A stretch of DNA of 64,000 nt from an uncultured Acetatifactor sp. GTDB lineage: Bacteria > Bacillota > Clostridia > Lachnospirales > Lachnospiraceae. The position numbers were made by a program, and so were the translations under genes. Within the stretch, counting starts at the first letter, position 1. The number at the start of each line of letters is the position of its first letter. This document shows, in pieces, positions 34,310-43,923 of the stretch. The stretch is taken from positions 12,942 to 76,941 of the forward strand of contig CAKRYI010000011.1 of assembly GCA_934426825.1 (NCBI GenBank), written 5' to 3'. The notes under the pieces are model-generated. The model searched no databases, was not told the origin of the DNA, and was given only the letters and a program-made list of their open reading frames with translations.

Positions 34310-37300
34310 ATGCAGGAGATTATTAATCGAATTTTAGAGGGAAACTTCGATTATGAGAATGGTTCTCTTGATTTTTCATGCGCAAAAATCGAAATAAATA
34401 TCCCCGCCGGAAGTTCTTACGAAGGAACCTTTCATGTGCGCTCCACGCCCGGACAGATTACGGACGGCTATATCAGCACCACGGATTTGCGTATGGAGTG
34501 CCTCACACCGGAGTTTGTGGGAAGCGACGAGGAGATTGCGTTCTGTTTCCATGGCGAGGACATGGAAGAGGGCGAAGTCGTAAAAGGTGCCTTTAACGTT
34601 ATCAGCAATCACGGCGAGTATTATCTGCCGTTTGTGGTGTCTATCGAACATATCGTTTTAAATTCCTCCATTGGAACCATTAAGAATCTGTTTCATTTTG
34701 CGAATCTGGCGAAGAGTAACTGGCAGGAAGCTGTCAAACTGTTCTATTCGCCTGAGTTTGAGCGCCTTTTTACCGGGAGCGATTCCAAGGTATACGACAG
34801 TTACCGGGGATTGGCGGCACATCCGGGAAATGAGCAGAATGTGGAAGAATTTCTGATTCAGGTAAATAAAAAGCAGAAAGTGGAATTCCTTGCGGAAGAA
34901 AAGGAATTGACCATGGAGCTGGCAAACACCGGAAATGTATGCAGGGTGCTGGAAAATGAAGTTACCATTGTACGGAACGGCTGGGGCTATACAGCGCTGA
35001 ATGTGGAGTGCGACGGCGATTTCGTTTTCACGGAAAAAACGCTGCTTACGGATGATGATTTTCTGGGAAACCGGTGCAGACTGCCGGTATTTGTGGACAG
35101 CAGTCTCTGCAGACGCGGGAAAAATTTCGGGCAGGTGGTGCTTTACAATTCCTATGTATATCTGACGATACCGGTGATGGTAAAAGTCGGTGAGATAGGC
35201 AGAGCGGGGCATGCCGATTTGTCCAGACGGCGGATTACCGTGCAGCTTATGGAGTTTTATCAGGCTTTCCGCACGAAAAAAATCAGTTCCGCTACATGGA
35301 TGAAGGAAAGCACAAAACTGGTGGACAGACTGGTGGCAATGGATGAAAACAATGTGCCGGCAAGACTTTTTCAGGCACAGTTACTCATATCCGAGGAAAG
35401 GTACAACGAGGCGGAGTGGCTCTTGGAGCATGCCATGTCTCTGATGGAACAAAGGCAGATTGAGGACGACACCTTGCAGGCGTACTACCTGTATCTCACC
35501 ACGCTGATTCACCGGGATGAAAAATATGTGAAACAGATTACCGACGAGGTAAGGCAGATATACCGGAAGCACCATACCAACTGGAGAGTGGCGTGGCTCT
35601 TGTTATATCTTGCGGAGGAGTACAATAAGTCCGCCGCCGTCACCTTATCTTTGCTGGAAAAGCAGTTTTATTACGGGTGCAGCAGTCCCATTTTGTACAT
35701 AGAGGCGTTATACCTTTTGAACAACAATCCGGCGCTTTTGCGAAAACTGGACGACTTTGAGTTACAGGTGCTCGGATATGGCGCAAGGCAGCAGATTCTC
35801 GGAATGGAACTGGTGGAACAGTTATTGTATCTGACGGGAAAAGTACGGGAGTATTCGCCGGTGCTTTTAAAGACGCTGTTAAAACTGTATGAAAAGAAAA
35901 AGGATGTAAGGGTACTGCAGGAGATTTGTACCCTGTTGATAAAAGGCGGTAAGACGGAACATAAATACTTTGAGTGGTACGAGCGGGGAGTGGAAGCGCA
36001 GCTTCGTATTACGAACCTGTACGAATATTATATGATGGCGCTGGATTTGTCGGTGCCCTGCACCCTGCCGAAAATTCTGCTGATGTATTTTTCCTATCAG
36101 AATAACTTGGATTACGAACACAGCGCATACTTGTATTATTATGTGGTACGGCACCGGGACGAGATGGCGGAGCTGTACGAAAATTACGGACTGCGCATAG
36201 AGCGTTTTGTCATTGACCAGATTCAGAAGCAGCATATCAACCGCAATCTGGCAGGTCTGTACCAGACCTTTTTGACACCGGGCATGATTACGCAGGACAC
36301 GGCGCGGGCGCTGACGAGGATTCTGTTTGCCCACCAGATATGGGTGGAGGATTCCAGACTGCACAAGGTGATTGTGTATCAGGCGGGCAATCTCGTACCG
36401 GAGGAGTACAGCCTGCAGGACAATACGGCATGGGTTGCCCTTTACGGGACGGACTATACGGTATTGTTTGAGGACGGCTGGGGCAACCGGTTTGCCAAAA
36501 GTGTGGATTATACGTTGGAAAAACTGATGATGCCGGGAAAATTTTTGCGCATGATAGTCAACTATGACAGGGATTGTCCGGCGTTTGATTTGTATTTGTG
36601 CGAGTCGGAGCATTATGACGTCACGGCGGAAAATGTAGAGCGTGCCATCCGTGTGGCGGGATTTGACAATATCGCCAACAATATCCGTCAGGAAATCTAT
36701 CTGAGAATTTTGCAGTATTATTATGATGCGGACGATATGCGGGCGCTGGACGACTATCTTGAGCAGATTCCGTTTGAGGCGCTTACCATGTCCGAGCGCG
36801 GAACCGTGCTGCGATATATGGTGCTGCGCGGAAAATACGACACGGCGTATATGTGGCTGGAACGGTACGGTCCTTATTTTGCGGACACCAAAACGCTTGT
36901 AAGGCTGATTTCCGAAATCATGCAGCGCAATAATATGCTGGAGAACAGGGTACTTACGGCGGCTGCACTGTATGCTTTCCGAAAAGGAAAATACAACAGC
37001 ACCGTGCTTTTGTATCTCACCATGTATTTTGAAGGACTGACAAAGGACATGCGGGACATCTGGAAGGCGGCAAGAGCCTTTGAGGTGGACTGTTACCGGC
37101 TGGCGGAGAAGATGATTGTGCAGATGCTTTACTCCGGCGCGTTTGTGGGAGAGAAAGCGGATGTGTTCCGCTATTATGTGTCGCAGGGAGCAAAGCAGGA
37201 CGTCGAGGAGGCATTTTTGATGCAGTGCGCTTACGACTGCTTTGTGCGGGAAAAAATAACGGACAGCTATATTTTTCAGGAAATCCGTTATTCCTATCTG

Positions 37301-37879
37301 CGCGGGGAAGAGGTTTCCTTGGTATGTAAACTGGCGTACTTAAAATATTTTTCCGAAAATCAGGCGGAAATAGCGCCGGAGGACAAGCCTCTTATCGGAG
37401 ATTTTTTAGGGGAAATGTTAGGGAAAAACATTCACCTGAATTTCTTCCGGGAATTGAAGGACTTTAGTTATCTGACAAGGGTGATGGGAGACAAGACCAT
37501 TATCGAATACCGGACAAAGCCGGGCGGGAAGGCACGTATCCACTATGTGGTGATGAACGAGCGCGGCGAGGCGGCGGAATATCTGTCGGAATATATGGTG
37601 GATGTGTACGGCGGCGTGTGCTTTAAAGATTTTGTGCTGTTTTTCGGAGAGACCCTGCAGTATTACATTACGGAGGAAAACGACGGCAAGGAACAGCTTA
37701 CGGAGAGCGGCAATATCCAGGAGAGCGACATTGTAAACGACAGCCACGGAAACCGCTACGAGCTGATTAACGATATGGTAATCAGCAAGACCCTGCAGGA
37801 TTACGACACGCTGGACAAGCTGATGGAGGATTATTTCCGCAAAGAGAGCTGGAATAAAAAACTGTTCCGCCTGCTGTAA
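34310..37879 (+). CDS. DUF5717-family large protein, helical-repeat scaffold
   Basis: Protein of 1189 residues which I recognise as DUF5717, function unknown. The ATG at 34310 is chosen over the upstream GTG at 34298 because GGGTGAG is correctly placed for it. The first 300 residues contain two beta-rich modules (IEINIPAGSSYEGTFHVRST, then VSIEHIVLNSS) like Ig-type domains. Residues about 320 to 950 are a long series of helix pairs with TPR-like phrases such as ARLFQAQLLISEERYNEAEW and LLYLAEEYNKSAAV. The last 150 residues are again beta-rich (TRVMGDKTIIEYRTKPGGKAR, then VDVYGGVCFKDFVLFFGE). There is no signal peptide and no membrane helix, so it should be cytosolic. It heads a four-gene block with DUF5716, a helical protein and a membrane coiled-coil protein. 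Confidence 0.8.
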   Translation: MQEIINRILEGNFDYENGSLDFSCAKIEINIPAGSSYEGTFHVRSTPGQITDGYISTTDLRMECLTPEFVGSDEEIAFCFHGEDMEEGEVVKGAFNVISNHGEYYLPFVVSIEHIVLNSSIGTIKNLFHFANLAKSNWQEAVKLFYSPEFERLFTGSDSKVYDSYRGLAAHPGNEQNVEEFLIQVNKKQKVEFLAEEKELTMELANTGNVCRVLENEVTIVRNGWGYTALNVECDGDFVFTEKTLLTDDDFLGNRCRLPVFVDSSLCRRGKNFGQVVLYNSYVYLTIPVMVKVGEIGRAGHADLSRRRITVQLMEFYQAFRTKKISSATWMKESTKLVDRLVAMDENNVPARLFQAQLLISEERYNEAEWLLEHAMSLMEQRQIEDDTLQAYYLYLTTLIHRDEKYVKQITDEVRQIYRKHHTNWRVAWLLLYLAEEYNKSAAVTLSLLEKQFYYGCSSPILYIEALYLLNNNPALLRKLDDFELQVLGYGARQQILGMELVEQLLYLTGKVREYSPVLLKTLLKLYEKKKDVRVLQEICTLLIKGGKTEHKYFEWYERGVEAQLRITNLYEYYMMALDLSVPCTLPKILLMYFSYQNNLDYEHSAYLYYYVVRHRDEMAELYENYGLRIERFVIDQIQKQHINRNLAGLYQTFLTPGMITQDTARALTRILFAHQIWVEDSRLHKVIVYQAGNLVPEEYSLQDNTAWVALYGTDYTVLFEDGWGNRFAKSVDYTLEKLMMPGKFLRMIVNYDRDCPAFDLYLCESEHYDVTAENVERAIRVAGFDNIANNIRQEIYLRILQYYYDADDMRALDDYLEQIPFEALTMSERGTVLRYMVLRGKYDTAYMWLERYGPYFADTKTLVRLISEIMQRNNMLENRVLTAAALYAFRKGKYNSTVLLYLTMYFEGLTKDMRDIWKAARAFEVDCYRLAEKMIVQMLYSGAFVGEKADVFRYYVSQGAKQDVEEAFLMQCAYDCFVREKITDSYIFQEIRYSYLRGEEVSLVCKLAYLKYFSENQAEIAPEDKPLIGDFLGEMLGKNIHLNFFRELKDFSYLTRVMGDKTIIEYRTKPGGKARIHYVVMNERGEAAEYLSEYMVDVYGGVCFKDFVLFFGETLQYYITEENDGKEQLTESGNIQESDIVNDSHGNRYELINDMVISKTLQDYDTLDKLMEDYFRKESWNKKLFRLL

Positions 37880-37967
37880 GAACAGAAGTGAGGGCATTTG
37901 CAATAAGGGTGCCATAAAAACAGAAGAGACGTAAAAGACAGAAGAGCCGGGAAAGGAGGGGAGCGGC

Positions 37968-39251
37968 ATGCTGAAACTGGGAAACGGTGAAAAATTATAT
38001 GTGGGATATGATTTGGGAGACGACTACTCGCAAATCAGTTTTTGTACCCGGACGGGAGAGGTGGAGACGCTCTCCTTGGTGGCGGGAACGGAAAATTTCA
38101 ATATTCCCACCGTGCTCTGCAAACGAGAGGGCGTCAACCAGTGGTTTTACGGCAGGGAGGCGCTTCGGTATGCGGAGAACAATCAGGGAATTTTATTGAA
38201 AAATGTGCTTTCCATGGCGGTGGACGGGGAATCGGTTCAGGTGGAGGGAAAAACATTAGACCCGGTGGCGCTTCTGACGCTGTTTGTCAAAAGAAGTCTC
38301 GGACTTTTGTCGCAGGTATCTTCCCCCGATAAAATCGACATGCTGATGTTTACCTGTGAAACGCTGAACCACCGGATGCTGGAGGTGCTGTCGCAGGTGG
38401 CGGCGGGACTGAAGCTGAAACCGGAGCAGGTATGTTTTCAGAGCCATACGGAGAGTTTCTATAATTATATGATTCATCAGCCGGAGGAATTGTGGAATTA
38501 CCCGGTGCTTTTGTGTGACTATCGGGAGAACCATATCACGGTGTACCGCATGGAGTGCAATAAGCGGACAACCCCTGTTGTTGTATATATCGGCAACCGG
38601 GAGTATGCTTTCCCGGCGTATCAGCCCATGCCGGAGGCGGAGACGCTGCGCCGTGAAAAGATGGAGCGGCTGGACAGTGAATTTCTGCACCTTATGACGG
38701 ATGTGTGTCAGAGCGGAATGTTGTCTGCGGTGTATTTGATTGGCGAGGATTACTCGGAGGAATGGATGAAGGAATCCCTGCGGTTTTTGTGCAGGGGACG
38801 GAGAGTTTTTCAGGGAAACAATCTGTACAGCAAGGGAGCCTGCTACGGCATACAGGAGCGGCAGTCTGCCAGTGAGGCGGGAAAGAGCCATGTATTTTTG
38901 GGTAATGACAAGCTGAAAGCCAATGTGGGAATGAAGATTTTGCGCAGGGGCGAGGAATCGTATTTTGCGCTTTTGGATGCGGGAGTGAACTGGTTTGAGG
39001 CGGAGCAGACCATGGAGTGCTATCTGCAGGACGGCAATTCCGTTGAGTTTGTGATAACTCCCCTGATTGGCAAAAAAGGAAGAGTCGTGCAGATGACGCT
39101 GGACGATTTACAGGGCAGTATCAACAGGCTGAGGGTACGGCTTTATATGAAGGAAGAGAGCAAGATGGCGGTGGAGATAACGGATTTGGGATTCGGCGAA
39201 ATCCGTCCGGCAAGCTATCATTTGTGGAGAGAAGAAATCGGATTATACTAG
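37968..39251 (+). CDS. DUF5716-family protein with Hsp70/actin-like ATPase fold features
   Basis: Protein of 427 residues which I recognise as DUF5716, function unknown; the ATG follows AAGGAGGGG. The start LYVGYDLGDDYSQISFC has the shape of the phosphate-1 loop of the actin/Hsp70 ATPase fold (beta strand, DLG, beta strand). A second strand-Asp motif is VLLCDYRENHITVYRME. A helix-loop resembling the adenosine motif is VYLIGEDYSEEWMKESLRFL, followed by NLYSKGACYG, comparable to the Hsp70 KAVALGAA helix. Some glycines of the canonical motifs are missing, so nucleotide turnover is uncertain. The last 100 residues are a beta-rich domain (SYFALLDAGVNWFEAEQ). A possible chaperone or filament-type partner of the DUF5717 scaffold; this is inference. 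Confidence 0.75.
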   Translation: MLKLGNGEKLYVGYDLGDDYSQISFCTRTGEVETLSLVAGTENFNIPTVLCKREGVNQWFYGREALRYAENNQGILLKNVLSMAVDGESVQVEGKTLDPVALLTLFVKRSLGLLSQVSSPDKIDMLMFTCETLNHRMLEVLSQVAAGLKLKPEQVCFQSHTESFYNYMIHQPEELWNYPVLLCDYRENHITVYRMECNKRTTPVVVYIGNREYAFPAYQPMPEAETLRREKMERLDSEFLHLMTDVCQSGMLSAVYLIGEDYSEEWMKESLRFLCRGRRVFQGNNLYSKGACYGIQERQSASEAGKSHVFLGNDKLKANVGMKILRRGEESYFALLDAGVNWFEAEQTMECYLQDGNSVEFVITPLIGKKGRVVQMTLDDLQGSINRLRVRLYMKEESKMAVEITDLGFGEIRPASYHLWREEIGLY

Positions 39252-39264
39252 AGGATGCGGTGAG

Positions 39265-40122
39265 ATGATGCGTATAAGTGTCTGTGTCGGAGAATATGCA
39301 AAAATTCCATATTGTATTGCCGGACTGGAAATCCCTGTGTACTGCATGGAGGAGCTGTGTTACTGTCTGCGGGAAAATGCGTTTTTGTTGGATACAACGC
39401 TGATGGAAGATTCTCTGGTGAACTGGATTGGCGAGGAGTGCGGTTTGACGGAGCTTGCACAGGAATTATATCCCATGGTCCGCAAACAGGGCTCGCTGAG
39501 CGCTTTCGTGTCACTGATTCTGGAATATGTGGGACTGTACAGCCATGACATCATCCGCAATGTGGAGCAGGTATTGAAGGAAGGTTCCGGACTCAGCGGA
39601 ATGGAAAAGCGGAAGAACCAGATAGATTATCTTGTGCGGAAGGGAAAATATCCGCTGGCGGTGCACCGGTACGACATTCTCCTTTCAGGATGGCAGGAGG
39701 ATGAGGGGCAGGACGCAAAACAGCCCGGATACAAGGTGAAGGCGGGAATTTTGCATAACAAGGGCGTGTCGTTGACCGGAATGATGGAATACATGGCGGC
39801 GGCGGACTGCTTTTTGGAGGCGTACGAGACAGACCGTGACCCAGAGCATTACAGGGCATATCTGGCGGCAAAGCGCACGGGGATGAGTGAGGAGGAGTAT
39901 CTGTCCTTTGTGGCGGAACAGCCGGACAGCTACGAGGAATCGCTGGAACTGGAAAAGGAAATTGAGAGAATGGAAGGGGAATTCAGGGATACGGAAGCGG
40001 GAAGAAAGCTGGCGGATTTGAGAGAATGGAGAGCCGGCGGCGACAAGCAGAAGTATTATGAGGAAGTGGAACGGATTACATGCCTGATGAAAGAAAATTA
40101 TCGAAACAGCGGGGATGAGTAG
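39265..40122 (+). CDS. Helical repeat protein of unknown function in the DUF5717 block
   Basis: Protein of 285 residues that I do not recognise by name. It starts MMRISVCVGEYAKIPYCIAGLEIPVYCMEELCYCL in short blocks, a compact N-terminal domain of about 110 residues unusually rich in cysteine. The rest is helical with TPR-like features (KYPLAVHRYDILLSGW, then MMEYMAAADCFLEAYETDRD). It ends with a highly charged helix. No signal peptide or membrane helix. A second ATG at 39268 is equally possible. It starts 13 bases after DUF5716 and ends eight bases before the next gene, so it is certainly part of the operon. A cytosolic adaptor role is the most natural guess. Confidence 0.7.
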   Translation: MMRISVCVGEYAKIPYCIAGLEIPVYCMEELCYCLRENAFLLDTTLMEDSLVNWIGEECGLTELAQELYPMVRKQGSLSAFVSLILEYVGLYSHDIIRNVEQVLKEGSGLSGMEKRKNQIDYLVRKGKYPLAVHRYDILLSGWQEDEGQDAKQPGYKVKAGILHNKGVSLTGMMEYMAAADCFLEAYETDRDPEHYRAYLAAKRTGMSEEEYLSFVAEQPDSYEESLELEKEIERMEGEFRDTEAGRKLADLREWRAGGDKQKYYEEVERITCLMKENYRNSGDE

Positions 40123-40130
40123 GAGACCAT

Positions 40131-41300
40131 ATGGGATTTTTAGGCAGATTATTTGGAAAAAAGAAACGGGCGCAGGCTGAGGAAGAAAACTGGGAACAGA
40201 TTGTATATGCCAGAGACGAAGTGGATTTCAAGGATGAGGAGCAGAGAAGCCGGTATATCACCAACTGTTTGGAGCAGATGGCGGAAGCCTTGAAGGAAAT
40301 GAATCTTCTCATGGGCGAGTATTCTCTGGTAACGTCCTATCTGACGGATATGGAAGAGATTGAGGCGCTTGGAGAGAGCGAGCGGGAGGAGATTGACATG
40401 CTTGCCCGCCGTCTGGACGCGCTGGAAGGCGAGCGGGAGAGATACCGCGGCAGAAGCGTGCGCATGAAGGACGCAGAATATGACCATATGCGCAAGCAGG
40501 AGAACGAGATAGAGGAAGGAATCAAGAGAATCCGCAAGGAGGAGCAGTACGGGGAACTGGTCAAGCGGGATTTGGGACGGCTGGACAGGGAGCGCCACGC
40601 CTATGAATACCGCAGGGAAGAACTGGGAACCATTCAGACCAATCTGCGGGGAATGGCGCTTATTTTTCTGGTTGCACTGATTATCTGCCTGATTATGCTT
40701 GCTATTTTGCAGTTCGCGTTTGGAATGAACACTTACGTGGGATATTTCCTCTCTGTGATAGCGGCGGCAATCGCCATTACGGTTTTGTGTGTCAAATATA
40801 TGGATGCGGACAGGGAGTACGGAAAGGTTCAGAACGCTATCCGCAAGCTGATTCAGTTACAGAACAAGGTCAAAATCCGCTATGTCAATAATGTGCATCT
40901 GCTGGATTATCTCTATATGAAATACAATACGGACAGCGGCGACAGACTGGAAAAGAGATGGCAGATTTACCAGCAGGAAAAGGAAGAGAGAAAGCAGTAT
41001 GCCGAGGCGGAGGCAAAGACGGACTATTACAGCAGACAGCTGGTGGAGAAGCTGTCCAATTACCGGGTGGCGGACCCCGGACGCTGGGTGCATCAGGCAA
41101 AGGCACTGTTGGATAAGAGGGAAATGGTGGAGATTCGCCACGAACTGATTCAGCGCAGGCAGGCTTTGAGAAAACAGATGGATTACAATAAAGATGTGGC
41201 GGCAACCGCAAAAAATGAAATTATGGATGTGGCTAACCAGTATCCCGCCTATGCAAAAGAAATTCTGGACATGGTAGACCGCTATGACAGTGGGATATAG
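40131..41300 (+). CDS. Coiled-coil membrane protein with two central helices in the DUF5717 block
   Basis: Protein of 389 residues with an unusual symmetric plan. A short amphipathic basic start (MGFLGRLFGKKKRAQ) leads into about 150 residues of charged coiled coil (REEIDMLARRLDALEGERER). Two adjacent membrane helices follow at about residues 175-196 and 203-222 (MALIFLVALIICLIMLAILQ and FLSVIAAAIAITVLCV). Then comes a second charged helical half to the end. Both coiled-coil halves would face the cytosol as a hairpin anchor. The N-terminal amphipathic segment could also touch the membrane. ATG follows AGGAGACCAT. As the only membrane member of the four-gene block it is the likely anchor for the other three. 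I recognise no named family. Confidence 0.72.
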   Translation: MGFLGRLFGKKKRAQAEEENWEQIVYARDEVDFKDEEQRSRYITNCLEQMAEALKEMNLLMGEYSLVTSYLTDMEEIEALGESEREEIDMLARRLDALEGERERYRGRSVRMKDAEYDHMRKQENEIEEGIKRIRKEEQYGELVKRDLGRLDRERHAYEYRREELGTIQTNLRGMALIFLVALIICLIMLAILQFAFGMNTYVGYFLSVIAAAIAITVLCVKYMDADREYGKVQNAIRKLIQLQNKVKIRYVNNVHLLDYLYMKYNTDSGDRLEKRWQIYQQEKEERKQYAEAEAKTDYYSRQLVEKLSNYRVADPGRWVHQAKALLDKREMVEIRHELIQRRQALRKQMDYNKDVAATAKNEIMDVANQYPAYAKEILDMVDRYDSGI

Positions 41301-41434
41301 CTGATTTTCCCAAAGCGGGAAAGGGCATATTCTGAAAAAGGGATTGATTTTTTTTGTCAAATCTGTTTATCTATTTAGTGGAATGTTTTTATATTCAGAT
41401 ACAGCGCGTGGTGTAGCGCAGAAATGAGGAGAAT

Positions 41435-42316
41435 ATGAGTATGCAGGAATTGAAACCAATCAAAGAAGGCAAGGTACGCGAAATTTATGACAATGGAGAC
41501 AGCCTGATTATGGTGGCAACTGACAGAATCAGTTGTTTCGACGTGATTCTGAAAAACATTGTGACCAAAAAGGGAACGGTTCTGACCCAGATGTCCAAGT
41601 TTTGGTTTGACTTGACAAGCGACATCATTCCCAACCACATGATTTCCGTAGATGTAAAGGATATGCCTGAATTTTTCAGACAGCCGAAATTCGACGGCAA
41701 CAGCATGATGTGCAGAAAGCTGAATATGCTTCCCATCGAGTGCATTGTCCGTGGATACATAACCGGAAGCGGCTGGGCAAGCTATCAGGAAAACGGAACG
41801 GTATGCGGAATCAGACTTCCCGAAGGATTGAAAGAATCCGATAAGCTGCCGGAGCCTATTTATACCCCTTCCACAAAGGCAGAGATTGGCGACCATGACG
41901 AAAATATTTCCTATGAGCAGAGTGTGGAGTATTTGGAAAAGCGCTTCCCCGGAAAGGGTGAGGAGTATGCGGCAAAGCTGCGCGATTACACCATTGCTAT
42001 CTATAAAAAATGTGCGGACTATGCTTTGACGAAGGGTATCATTATTGCAGATACCAAGTTTGAGTTTGGCTTGGACGAGGACGGAAACATTGTTCTCGGT
42101 GACGAGGTGCTGACACCCGACAGTTCCCGTTTCTGGCCGGTAGAGGGCTATGAACCCGGACACGGACAGCCTTCCTTTGACAAGCAGTTCGCCCGTGACT
42201 GGCTGAAAGCAAATCCCGGAAACAACTGGGAGCTGCCGGAGGAAATTGTACAGAAGACAATCGACAAATATCTTCAGGCATATGAACTTCTGACCGGCAA
42301 AAAGATTTCTCTGTAA
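41435..42316 (+). CDS. purC: Phosphoribosylaminoimidazole-succinocarboxamide synthase (SAICAR synthase)
   Basis: Joins carboxyaminoimidazole ribotide with aspartate using ATP, in purine synthesis. The 293-residue protein is the long form, close in type to the yeast-like SAICAR synthases. The start MSMQELKPIKEGKVREIYD follows GAGGAGAAT. The nucleotide loop KEGKVREIYD, the LPIECIVRGYITGSGW motif and IADTKFEFGLDEDG with LGDEVLTPDSSRFW are all present. It opens the purine cluster purC, purF, purB, purF-like, purA. No guanine-type riboswitch was recognised upstream, and the 134-base gap before it holds only weak promoter-like sequences. Confidence 0.96.
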   Translation: MSMQELKPIKEGKVREIYDNGDSLIMVATDRISCFDVILKNIVTKKGTVLTQMSKFWFDLTSDIIPNHMISVDVKDMPEFFRQPKFDGNSMMCRKLNMLPIECIVRGYITGSGWASYQENGTVCGIRLPEGLKESDKLPEPIYTPSTKAEIGDHDENISYEQSVEYLEKRFPGKGEEYAAKLRDYTIAIYKKCADYALTKGIIIADTKFEFGLDEDGNIVLGDEVLTPDSSRFWPVEGYEPGHGQPSFDKQFARDWLKANPGNNWELPEEIVQKTIDKYLQAYELLTGKKISL

Positions 42317-42344
42317 ATAAGAAATGTAACTTCATTAAGATGGA

Positions 42345-42383
42345 CAAAGGCGTCCGAACCCGAAGGGATTCGTGCGCCCTTTG
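42345..42383 (+). other. Hairpin between purC and purF
   Basis: CAAAGGCG (42345-42352) can pair with CGCCCTTTG (42375-42383) with one bulged C, and an inner CCGAAGG loop may close further. No T run follows, so it is not a clear terminator. A GTG that could extend purF upstream (42372) lies at the edge of the 3' arm. Confidence 0.4.
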
Positions 42384-42455
42384 CCCGGATATGAATATGG
42401 GTGGTACGATGTATCGGGAGAGGACTTTCGGATTTGGGAAAGGTATGGTAAATCA

Positions 42456-43904
42456 GTGACCGAAAATATCTATATTCAAACAGAAAACAACGATAAACTT
42501 AAGGAAGAATGCGGCGTCTTCGGTGTGTACGATTTTGACGGAAAAGATGTGGCATCCACCATATACTACGGTCTTCTGGCATTACAGCACAGAGGACAGG
42601 AAAGCTGCGGTATCGCAGTCAGCGATACAAGCGGCCCGAAAGGGAAAGTGCTGAGCAGCAAGGATATGGGACTGGTGAACGAGGCATTCACCCCGGAGCA
42701 TCTGGAGAAATTAAAAGGCAACATCGGCGTTGGGCATGTGCGGTATTCCACGGCAGGCGGTTCTACCAGAGAAAATGCCCAGCCCTTAGTCATTAATTAT
42801 GTAAAAGGGGCGCTGGGACTGGCACACAACGGAAACTTGATTAATACACCCGAACTACGGCAGGAGCTTGCCTATACGGGCGCTATTTTCCAGACAACCA
42901 TTGACTCGGAGGTTATTGCCTATTATATCGCCAGAGAACGATTGAACAGCAAATCCGTTGAGGAGGCTGTCGGACGTACCATGGGCAAAATCAAGGGTGC
43001 GTACTCTCTGGTAATTATGTCTCCGAGAAAGTTAATCGGAGCGAGAGACCCCTACGGCTTCAAACCTCTTTGTATCGGAAAGCGGGACAACACGTATCTC
43101 TTGGCAAGCGAAAGCTGCGCACTGGATACGGTGGGAGCTACTTTTGTCAGGGATGTGCTGCCGGGCGAAATCGTAACCATTTCGCCGGACAAGGGAATCC
43201 AGTCGGATATGAGCCATGCGCTGAAACCCGAACAGGTGGCGCGCTGTGTATTCGAGTATATCTATTTTGCAAGACCCGACAGTATCATTGACGGGGTCAG
43301 TGTCTATCATTCCCGCATTATGGCGGGGAAATACCTTGCCATGGATTCACCGGTGGACGCCGATTTGGTGGTGGGAGTACCGGAGTCCGGAAACTGTGCC
43401 GCACTGGGATATTCCTTACAGTCCGGCATTCCCTACGGAACGGCTTTTGTAAAAAATGCCTATGTAGGACGAACCTTTATCAAACCCAAGCAAAAAGCGC
43501 GGGAGAGCAGTGTGCAGGTCAAATTAAATCCCATTCGTGAGGCGGTGGAGGGAAAACGTATCATTATGATAGATGATTCCATTGTCCGGGGAACGACCTC
43601 GGACCGCATTGTGCGGATGCTTCGGGAGGCAGGAGCGAAGGAAGTGCATATGAGGGTCAGCTCGCCGCCCTTTTTATGGCCCTGCTATTTTGGTACGGAT
43701 GTACCGGCGAGAGAGCAGTTGATTGCGTATAACCGGACCATTCAGGAAATCGGTGATATTATCGGAACGGATTCGCTGGATTATCTGAGAGTGGAAAGAC
43801 TTGAGGAGATTGTAAACGGTCTGGGTATCTGCAAGGGGTGCTTTACGGGAAAATATCCCATGGAGCCTCCGAAAGAAGATATTCGCGGTGAATTTGAAAA
43901 ATAA
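42456..43904 (+). CDS. purF: Amidophosphoribosyltransferase (glutamine PRPP amidotransferase)
   Basis: First committed step of purine synthesis: PRPP plus glutamine gives phosphoribosylamine. The class II glutaminase domain begins at the catalytic cysteine in EECGVFGVYD. It keeps the glutamine-binding arginine (GHVRYSTAG) and the oxyanion residues (LAHNGNL). The PRPP loop is MIDDSIVRGTTSD. Cysteines in RCVFEYIYF, LWPCYFG and GICKGCFTG match the four ligands of the [4Fe-4S] cluster of the B. subtilis type. There is no in-frame ATG ahead of the cysteine. GTG at 42456, with GGGAAAGG 12 bases upstream, gives an 18-residue propeptide that is cut to expose the cysteine. A GTG at 42372 is an alternative. 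The start is the uncertain part. Confidence 0.95.
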   Translation: MTENIYIQTENNDKLKEECGVFGVYDFDGKDVASTIYYGLLALQHRGQESCGIAVSDTSGPKGKVLSSKDMGLVNEAFTPEHLEKLKGNIGVGHVRYSTAGGSTRENAQPLVINYVKGALGLAHNGNLINTPELRQELAYTGAIFQTTIDSEVIAYYIARERLNSKSVEEAVGRTMGKIKGAYSLVIMSPRKLIGARDPYGFKPLCIGKRDNTYLLASESCALDTVGATFVRDVLPGEIVTISPDKGIQSDMSHALKPEQVARCVFEYIYFARPDSIIDGVSVYHSRIMAGKYLAMDSPVDADLVVGVPESGNCAALGYSLQSGIPYGTAFVKNAYVGRTFIKPKQKARESSVQVKLNPIREAVEGKRIIMIDDSIVRGTTSDRIVRMLREAGAKEVHMRVSSPPFLWPCYFGTDVPAREQLIAYNRTIQEIGDIIGTDSLDYLRVERLEEIVNGLGICKGCFTGKYPMEPPKEDIRGEFEK

Positions 43905-43923
43905 AAAATGAGGAGAACGGAAA

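Noticed and set aside
35879..36613. Open frame of 244 codons on the minus strand within the DUF5717 gene
   Set aside because: Antisense shadow rich in His, Arg and Gln with no motif; the plus-strand gene is continuous here.
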